Source: Eukaryota sp. TZLM1-RC
Taxonomy: Eukaryota > Metamonada: BaSk clade
Direction: 5' to 3'
NCBI GenBank assembly: GCA_040285825.1
Contig: JAUPSS010000003.1
Coordinates: 1,116,001 to 1,180,000, forward strand
DNA: 64,000 nt
Shown here: positions 58,544 to 64,000 of the stretch, piece after piece
How the letters are laid out: each line of letters opens with the position of its first letter
Numbering within the stretch: position 1 is the stretch's first letter
Translations under genes and position numbers: made by a program
The notes under the pieces: model-generated
Told to the model about the DNA's origin: nothing
Databases searched by the model: none
The model's input: only the letters and a program-made list of their open reading frames with translations

Positions 58544-61282
58544 TCACTTTTTACCCCTTGATTTCACCTCTTTTTTCTTTTCCTTCAAACAATTAGAAAG
58601 AGAATTACTGGTGACCTTTACCATCTCCTTATGATCTTCTACACTTTGTCGTATGACATTAGAATAAGAAACATAATTTTCGATACTTGGTGGATTCAAA
58701 TCATCTATTGAAGAAAGAACTAAATTGGTCAAGGAAAGTTCAGTTGAAGGCGATGAAAACGAGTCAATTCTCGCTGTTTCTTCATCAATCACGTGTTGAT
58801 TCCCATCAAAATTGATTGATTCTAATGATTCGACATTATCGACCACCAATCCGGGATCAATTTCTCTAGCAACCAGAGACTTTTTTCCATCTTTTGCCTT
58901 CTCCAAAACAATTTGAGTGTATTTGAATTCAGACTCAGCAAGCAATTTGGCCTTCTCAAACCTTGATTGATCATTGTTTAAAATTCCAGATTTAAAACTG
59001 TCAGTGATCTCCCTAATATAGTTGTCGAGCTCAAAAGTGACATCAATGGGACTATTGAGATAAAAATGATCCGAAATGCCCTCAATCTGAAAACAACAGG
59101 GATTTGGTGAGTAAAGAAGAGTACAATTAGACATCAAAACTCTTCTTAAGGGGGTTGGGGGTCTATAGCTGTGGATTGATGACGTGTCTTGGCAATCAAA
59201 TTGATTGATTGACCCACACTCAGAAATAAAAGCAAATGGATAGTAAACATCAGCAGAATATTTTAAAACAAAGGATTTGGCGTTTAATAATTCATCATTG
59301 AGCTTAAATAATTGGCACTCTGTAACATTAAAGTCATCCAACTCGGTACCAAAGACAAAAACATTAAAAAAACCACATGCGAGACAACTAGCTGAGCTTC
59401 TGTTAACTGAAAGTGAATAACCATTTTTATTAGGAAAGAGATTTAATTTGAAATTCTTTGTGAAAAATGAAGCGGAAACCAGTGACGTGTCCAAGTCAAC
59501 AATCACGTAACTGATTGATGATTGATTATCAGAAGGGAATGAAAGGGATTGATCCATGATTCGAGGTTGATCAATGTCAGTGATATGGGAAATATTTACC
59601 AAGATTTCAGAATGATCCCTATTAGGGGGGATAAAAATCTGACCAAGAGTGTAATCAAAATTGATTGAGTGATTGATTGGTTGCAGTTCACCATGATTAA
59701 TCTTAAATGATTTAAACATGGGATGAACAAAATCATCTAAATTAAAAACCGAATCAATAGAATCAATAGTGGAATAGATTTTAAATTTACAACCATAATG
59801 GCATTGGTTAAGAGTTAATACTACGAGTGAATCACTTGCAGAAAAAACGGAAAGAGGTAAATATTTTAAATTTTCGACAATGTGTTGAGTTGTTGTCTGC
59901 TCAAAAGTTGACAAATTGATTACAGAAATAGAGATCAACAGATCAGAGTAGTTGCCTAAATTGAAATTTTCAACTGAATTGAGATTTTGCAAATAGAAAA
60001 ACAAAGTTACATCAGTATCAGATGGTACGAGACAACAGAAACTGATTGGAAACTGATTGGATGATTGGTTGACCTTCCAAGACCAGTTAAAAATAGAAGA
60101 ACCAAGTGATTCATTCGACAGAAATGAGTAAAATTTAAAATTTTTGGGTAAAAAATTGATTGGTAGATAAAGATCAATGTGACTGGGACAGATCAAATCA
60201 CTGAGCTCTTTTTGATTCCCATTTGACAATTGATGGAACATTTGTTTCTTTTCAAAAAGGGAGACTCCGATAAAATTTTCGAAATCACCATCATAAAATT
60301 GATCAATCTCAAAATAATCAATCAAATCGGAAAGACCTTCCATTTTAGGAAAGTGACATCTCAATAGTTGAAAATGACCCTTATTGTTCGAATAGTTCAT
60401 CAAGTTACTCACTGGTAAATAAAACTTTCCTATCGAAAATTCTCCAAAAATTCCACAAAGATGAGTAGTATTTAAATTCAAGGCCAACTTACTGAATAAA
60501 TCACAATCAACAGTGATCTCTTCATCGACAGAAAAACCAAGACTCGAAATATTGGTTCCACTGAGACAAATTTTACCAGTCAAAAAGGTGAGAAACTCTG
60601 AATTAAAATCAGATATTCTGTAATTCACTGCTTTCACCAGAGCTTTGGCCAAAATTACGGGCCAAAATTGATTGACTCTTAAAGACTCTATAAAAGGGTA
60701 AAGTGGAATAATAAATTGATAAAATTCACTAGGAACGTCAGTGAAACTCCTAAATTCTCCATATTCAGTAGGCAGAACAACCGGAATTAACCCAGAAACG
60801 TCCACGTGGCTCCATTGCCCATCCAGGAACAAACGAACTCTGAAAAAGTTCGACTTTGCACTTTTTTCTTCTTTAATGAGCTCCCATAGGTAGGTTTGTT
60901 CAGGAATGTCATGACTAAGGGTTCGGAGCTGAGTGAAAAGAGTAGCAAATATGTTGTAGATGGACGAAGAGAAAGAGAGGGGAAAGTTGGAAATTCGATC
61001 AGGAAAAGGATGTTGTGACCGTAGAGAGTTACAAATGGAATGATCAATGTCAGCAGAGAACAGGCATGGGGTACAAGAGCACGAAAAGATAGTAGAAAAC
61101 TGGTCAAGAGAGATGAAATAAGTAGAAAAAAGGGAAGAATCTAGTGGGGATAGGTCATCAAGAATGGGTGCATCTGGTAAAGGAAACGTTGAAGAAGTTG
61201 TTTCATCAAATGTAATAGGTTCAAATAGAGATGTTGATGCCTTTGTCACGACAGGCTTTTTGGCTTTTGGCTTTGGTGGCAT
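58544..61282 (-). CDS. androglobin/calpain-like protein, probably flagellar
   Basis: 912 aa, one exon, starting MPPKPKAKKPVV (basic start). Residues about 130-250 resemble the inactive calpain-like cysteine-protease region of androglobin: LWELIKEEKS, FFRVRLFLDGQWSHVDVSGL, then NQFWPVILAKALVKAVNYRI and FLTFLTGKI. No QxxxCW catalytic motif is visible. The middle (about 400-700) is beta-rich and repetitive in spacing. Around 735-760, CTLLYSPNPCCFQIEGISDH resembles a motif found after such domains. The C-terminus is charged and helical and ends in a lysine-rich tail. No clear globin segment is seen. Androglobin acts in spermatid flagella. The assignment is tentative. Confidence 0.5.
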   Translation of the reverse strand: MPPKPKAKKPVVTKASTSLFEPITFDETTSSTFPLPDAPILDDLSPLDSSLFSTYFISLDQFSTIFSCSCTPCLFSADIDHSICNSLRSQHPFPDRISNFPLSFSSSIYNIFATLFTQLRTLSHDIPEQTYLWELIKEEKSAKSNFFRVRLFLDGQWSHVDVSGLIPVVLPTEYGEFRSFTDVPSEFYQFIIPLYPFIESLRVNQFWPVILAKALVKAVNYRISDFNSEFLTFLTGKICLSGTNISSLGFSVDEEITVDCDLFSKLALNLNTTHLCGIFGEFSIGKFYLPVSNLMNYSNNKGHFQLLRCHFPKMEGLSDLIDYFEIDQFYDGDFENFIGVSLFEKKQMFHQLSNGNQKELSDLICPSHIDLYLPINFLPKNFKFYSFLSNESLGSSIFNWSWKVNQSSNQFPISFCCLVPSDTDVTLFFYLQNLNSVENFNLGNYSDLLISISVINLSTFEQTTTQHIVENLKYLPLSVFSASDSLVVLTLNQCHYGCKFKIYSTIDSIDSVFNLDDFVHPMFKSFKINHGELQPINHSINFDYTLGQIFIPPNRDHSEILVNISHITDIDQPRIMDQSLSFPSDNQSSISYVIVDLDTSLVSASFFTKNFKLNLFPNKNGYSLSVNRSSASCLACGFFNVFVFGTELDDFNVTECQLFKLNDELLNAKSFVLKYSADVYYPFAFISECGSINQFDCQDTSSIHSYRPPTPLRRVLMSNCTLLYSPNPCCFQIEGISDHFYLNSPIDVTFELDNYIREITDSFKSGILNNDQSRFEKAKLLAESEFKYTQIVLEKAKDGKKSLVAREIDPGLVVDNVESLESINFDGNQHVIDEETARIDSFSSPSTELSLTNLVLSSIDDLNPPSIENYVSYSNVIRQSVEDHKEMVKVTSNSLSNCLKEKKKEVKSRGKK

Positions 61283-62002
61283 TAGCTAACAGAACAGCTG
61301 CTTTGAGGTGTTATATTGTTGAGATTACTGGAGGCAAAGTTGAGTAACAATTTTCATTACTCACTCTCCGATTTCAACTGATATTGCTTTGTTGTTTTTA
61401 ATGGGTTGTTTATCGTACACATACTTTTCAACTTTTTGGAATTCCATCAAATTGTGTTGGAATCAGATCAAGATTTTGTAGAGGAAATCTTGTTCAATGA
61501 TAGTCATCACATTAGTTATGAGTTAATTCAATTAAGTGTGCATGTTTAATAAATATACCTAATTTTAAGGTTTGTTTTCTCATCTAGCAAACAACAATGT
61601 AAAGTAATATAAAATAACTAATAAGAACAATATTAAAAATATTATATTTATAAAATGTATCATTATCTACGAAAAACCATTCACATCTCAACTACTGTCT
61701 CATTTGCGATACTCTTCTACATCAATCACATCATTTGTAGTGATGGCACAGACTACAGAAATCTATTGACAGTTATAACGATCTTATACCCTCCTACACT
61801 CTCCTCTTTTGTCGAAAACTTGCAACTAATATGTTCAAACGGTTGTGTATTTAAAAAATAACAATAAATGACAGCAGAGGTGTTTCAGCCGTCTATATTA
61901 TATTCACATTCAAGTCAAAAAGGAAATACAACAATCTTTACTGTTTTAAAAAATTACATAAAATACATAAAAACCTTCGCTCCAACTCAAGATATAAGCA
62001 GA
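61283..62002. other. spacer with a family 3 retrotransposon tail
   Basis: At about 61395-61560 (+), GATCAAGATTTTGTAGAGGA, followed by a tail ending TTAAGTGTGCATGTTTAATAA, matches the 3' ends at 12.7 and 42.6 kb. The remainder (61561-62002) is AT-rich. A 68-aa plus-strand frame (61655-61861) has a hydrophobic stretch but no other support. Confidence 0.5.
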
Positions 62003-62329
62003 TTAATCCATCAACTCCTCTAAAGTGGACTGTATGTGTGGTACATTCAGCCCTTCGAAATCATGTACTTGTTCGCCATTGTGGAAGACTAAAAACCGGG
62101 GACAAGAGCCACACTGACCAAATTGGTTGATGACATTTGTGTCAACGAGAAGGAATTTAATGTCCTTCCCTAGGTAATCGACCTTCCAACGCTTAACAGT
62201 TGCAACTATCGATGTACAGCGTCCCCAGGTAGGAGAAAAGAGTTCAATGAGAACAGTGCCCGAAGATAGAAGAGAGGAAAGTTGATCTTCGGAAGTTACA
62301 ATCTCGTAGGGTTCCTGATTTTTAGACAT
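62003..62329 (-). CDS. thioredoxin-like protein of outer dynein arm/NME8 type
   Basis: Protein of 108 aa forming one thioredoxin fold: TVLIELFSPTWGRCTSIVAT, where the usual WCGPC active site is WGRC so only one Cys remains, then FLLVDTNVINQFGQCGSCPR (the cis-Pro position) and FLVFHNGEQVHDFEGLNVPH. The EVWGPC/WGRC-type single-Cys site and the EGLNVP ending resemble flagellar outer-dynein-arm thioredoxin light chains and the first domain of NME8/NME9. The extra Cys pair CGSC is unusual. A soluble axonemal role is likely. The gene is compact, with a start at 62329 and no intron. Confidence 0.75.
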   Translation of the reverse strand: MSKNQEPYEIVTSEDQLSSLLSSGTVLIELFSPTWGRCTSIVATVKRWKVDYLGKDIKFLLVDTNVINQFGQCGSCPRFLVFHNGEQVHDFEGLNVPHIQSTLEELMD

Positions 62330-62439
62330 CGTCTAGTTACAGAATGTTGAATAGTAGAAACCTGTTGAGACTTCTACTGTGTGTATGTGAAAAAAATGAG
62401 TTTGTTCAAAAGACCTTACTGACGAATTGAAATAGAAAT
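62330..62439. other. short upstream spacer
   Basis: Upstream of the thioredoxin-like gene; includes no visible element. Confidence 0.4.
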
Positions 62440-63299
62440 ATCGAATACACATTTAAAGCTCTACATCCTCAAAACCTACCTCTGCTACATCGAAATAGTT
62501 AATTACCAAAGATTCTGAAATCGACCAAAGGAAGAAAGTGAATCAGAAATTAATTTCAACATTTCCTTATAAATAGAAAAAACAATCCTGTTTTGCCAAT
62601 AAACAGGATTGGAAATTCTTCCAGTTCTGTCTTTTACAACTACGGTGAAGTCCTCAAGGTGTGCCAAAGCAGTCTTACCATAAGAACCGAGCAATGAAAA
62701 AGGAAAGGGACATAAATTATATTGGGCATGAGAAGTATTTAAATTTTTATTAACAGAAGAAGGACATTTTGCATACTTAGCAATTTTGTATATTTTCGCA
62801 GCACAAAGAGGAGTATTGACATAAGAAAGGAAATGTTGATTAGAAGACTTACAAGGGTCAATGGACATGGCATCTATAATGGTGCAGCTGCCATTTAGGA
62901 CAGAAACAACCAAATCCCCTCTTGTCAGACCTATAGAAGCTCTTTTGTCACCCGTACTGTCAAAATTGGGGTCATCAAGAATTAATTTCGATAACAATAG
63001 TTTTGAAAAGGAATTTATGAAATATGATTTGCGCATGACATAAATTTGGTCCCTAACATTATAATATACTTTACTTCCAAAGGTAATAAAATGTTCACAG
63101 TTCAAAAGATGAGTAAACAAAAGAGGTTTATCACATTCACAAGCTAAACGACCAGGCAAATTTTTAGCCATAGAAAACAACGTAAACACATGCTCAAAAG
63201 CCATTCATTGTCTTTTGAAAGAAGATGATGAGTAGAGGGCCATTGAGCAACTAGAGAAACAGTAGAACCATTGCGAATGTTTTTTCTAAAATGATCAAA
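62440..63299 (-). mobile_element. non-LTR retrotransposon family 1 C-terminal fragment, split from its rest by an LTR element
   Basis: The minus strand reads FDHFRKNIRNGSTVSL, THHLLSKDNEWLL, then (62503-63204 frame) LACECDKPLLFTHLLNCEHF (knuckle), RGDLVVSVLNGSCTIIDAMSIDP (endonuclease), YNLCPFPFSLLGS and NPVYWQNRIVFSIYKEM. It is closest to the 19.1 kb full-length copy. Its 5' side ends exactly where the LTR begins (63300), so the LTR element probably inserted into it. Confidence 0.85.
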
Positions 63300-63444
63300 T
63301 GTTGGCTCTTAGCCATAGTAGTTAAGTGATGACGTGTCACTGCTATATTTAGATTGTTGTAATTTTATCTTTGATTTTCCTTGTTGCATTGATAAACATC
63401 TGTCTTCGTTTGTAATGCTATTTACTTGTGCACGAAACCCAACA
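63300..63444 (+). repeat. 5' LTR (145 bp) of a larger LTR element
   Basis: Starts TGTTGGCTC and ends ACCCAACA, giving inverted TGTTGG/CCAACA termini like those of the 44 kb array. It contains TGATGACGTG (63327-63336), and a perfect palindrome CAGTAATTACTG (63443-63454) starts with its last two bases. Only one LTR lies in the window, so the call rests on ends, size and motifs shared with the two complete elements. Confidence 0.65.
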
Positions 63445-64000
63445 GTAATTACTGTGGATCCCAAGGATCATCTAACCCTAGTTGCTCCCTTCCTCCGTGC
63501 CTCCGGTCGAGAAGCTGTCTCCCGGTTTGTTGAGGAGCTTAGGGTCTATGCTGTCCGCATGGCTTCCCATGCTAGTTCCCGTCCCCGTTCCAGTTCCAGT
63601 TCCCGTTCCCGTCCTCCTTCCGCTGAAGCTGAAAAAGCTGAAATCCCTACTGACCAGTTCAAGCCGCAAACTGACGACCGTAGAAGCATAAGCATCCGGT
63701 CTCACGCTGACCCTTCTACAACTGTACCTCAGACCTCTGCTCTAGAGGAAGACAACCCTGAGCAAGTCCATTATAACCTTCTTTCCAATAAAGAAGATGC
63801 AGAAGCCACTGCTGAGCTTCAAGCTTCTTCCACTGAATCTGTTAGTTCCAAGACCAACATTAACAATTTCACTGGTCTCCGTTCCTTCTCCTCTCTTGAT
63901 TATGATGACTTGGCCGCTCTCATCTCCCCACATTTACCTCATACCATTTCTCCAGAAGTCCTTGAAACCTTTATGGTTATGGAGAACGTGGATCCCAATG
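63415..64000 (+). CDS. LTR element protein (Gag-side start), runs off the window
   Basis: The frame is open from the ATG at 63415, inside the LTR, to the last base (at least 195 aa). It starts MLFTCARNPTVITVDPKDHL. A helical segment (FLRASGREAVSRFVEELRVY) is followed by an Arg/Ser-rich patch encoded by CCCGTTCCAGTT-type hexamer repeats, then by acidic, probably disordered sequence and DYDDLAALISPHLPHTISPE. It is not similar to the two small Gags by eye. It is probably the N-terminal part of gag or gag-pol of an element that could supply enzymes to the gag-only elements, but its pol region lies outside the window. Confidence 0.55.
   Translation, partial: MLFTCARNPTVITVDPKDHLTLVAPFLRASGREAVSRFVEELRVYAVRMASHASSRPRSSSSSRSRPPSAEAEKAEIPTDQFKPQTDDRRSISIRSHADPSTTVPQTSALEEDNPEQVHYNLLSNKEDAEATAELQASSTESVSSKTNINNFTGLRSFSSLDYDDLAALISPHLPHTISPEVLETFMVMENVDPN

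Noticed and set aside
61655-61861. 68-aa plus-strand frame
   Set aside because: Short, AT-rich, no family features, and located in repeat-derived spacer.
63478-63705. Frames with (GT)n- or (VP)n-like repeats near 63.5 kb
   Set aside because: They come from hexamer repeats read out of frame; the frame from 63415 is open to the window end and is the better candidate.
1-64000. CRISPR arrays, tRNA or rRNA genes
   Set aside because: No regularly spaced short repeats and no cloverleaf-like or rRNA-like sequence were noticed. The direct repeats present are explained by LTRs and target duplications.

Overview
This window is nuclear DNA of a unicellular eukaryote that probably bears a motile flagellum. 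The evidence is an AT-rich sequence, a typical eukaryotic gene set, GT-AG introns that are almost all only about 28-35 nt long, and genes for an outer-dynein-arm-type thioredoxin, a CatSper-accessory-like ectodomain protein and an androglobin/calpain-like protein. I could not identify the species. I saw no rRNA or tRNA gene and no bacterial features.

Host genes, left to right: coiled-coil protein (1.0-2.1 kb); MJ1316-domain protein with one RCC1 repeat (5.1 kb); low-complexity protein (6.3 kb); HEI10/ZIP3-type RING protein with three tiny introns (7.3-8.1 kb, -); dual-specificity phosphatase with a gelsolin repeat (8.5-9.9 kb, -); secreted beta-propeller-like protein (14.5 kb); MRH/mannose-6-phosphate-receptor-like protein (25.8 kb); Rrp7 (28.4 kb); non-canonical poly(A) polymerase (29.2-30.5 kb, -); two-TM membrane protein (31.2-32.3 kb, -); TSG101/VPS23 (33.2 kb); WD40 protein (34.3 kb, -); C9orf72-like DENN protein (39.3-40.6 kb, -), divergent from an APE1/ExoIII nuclease (40.7 kb); tyrosine phosphatase (43.1 kb); CatSper-accessory-like protein (47.4-49.9 kb); BTB-BACK-MATH protein (50.9-52.2 kb, -); androglobin-like protein (58.5-61.3 kb, -); thioredoxin-like protein (62.0 kb, -).

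Mobile DNA fills nearly all the remaining space and belongs to three groups. (1) Fanzor genes, the eukaryotic TnpB-like RNA-guided nucleases: eight loci (about 0-1.0, 3.0-4.9, 13.4-14.4, 23.8-25.8, 27.5-28.3, 30.4-30.8, 42.6-43.0 and 52.3-54.3 kb). Two of them are near-duplicates that share a divergently transcribed, unrecognised companion gene. (2) Non-LTR retrotransposons with an R2-like C-terminal arrangement (CCHC knuckle plus restriction-like endonuclease): at least four families, including a full-length copy at 19.1-22.9 kb and a 5'-truncated copy at 35.6-38.3 kb, both with target-site duplications. (3) Very small LTR elements that carry only gag: one nested in a non-LTR element at 16.7-17.8 kb, one tandem LTR-gag-LTR-gag-LTR array at 44.1-46.4 kb, and the 5' end of a larger LTR element at 63.3 kb. 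All three LTR families have TGTT...CA ends, a shared TGATGACGTG motif, and a perfect palindrome across the LTR/internal junction where a primer-binding site is expected.

The most notable signals are the Fanzor plus divergent-companion unit, the tendency of Fanzor copies to lie in sense orientation just upstream of a host start codon, the gag-only LTR elements with their junction palindromes and a natural empty site, and the nested insertions that can be dated relative to one another.
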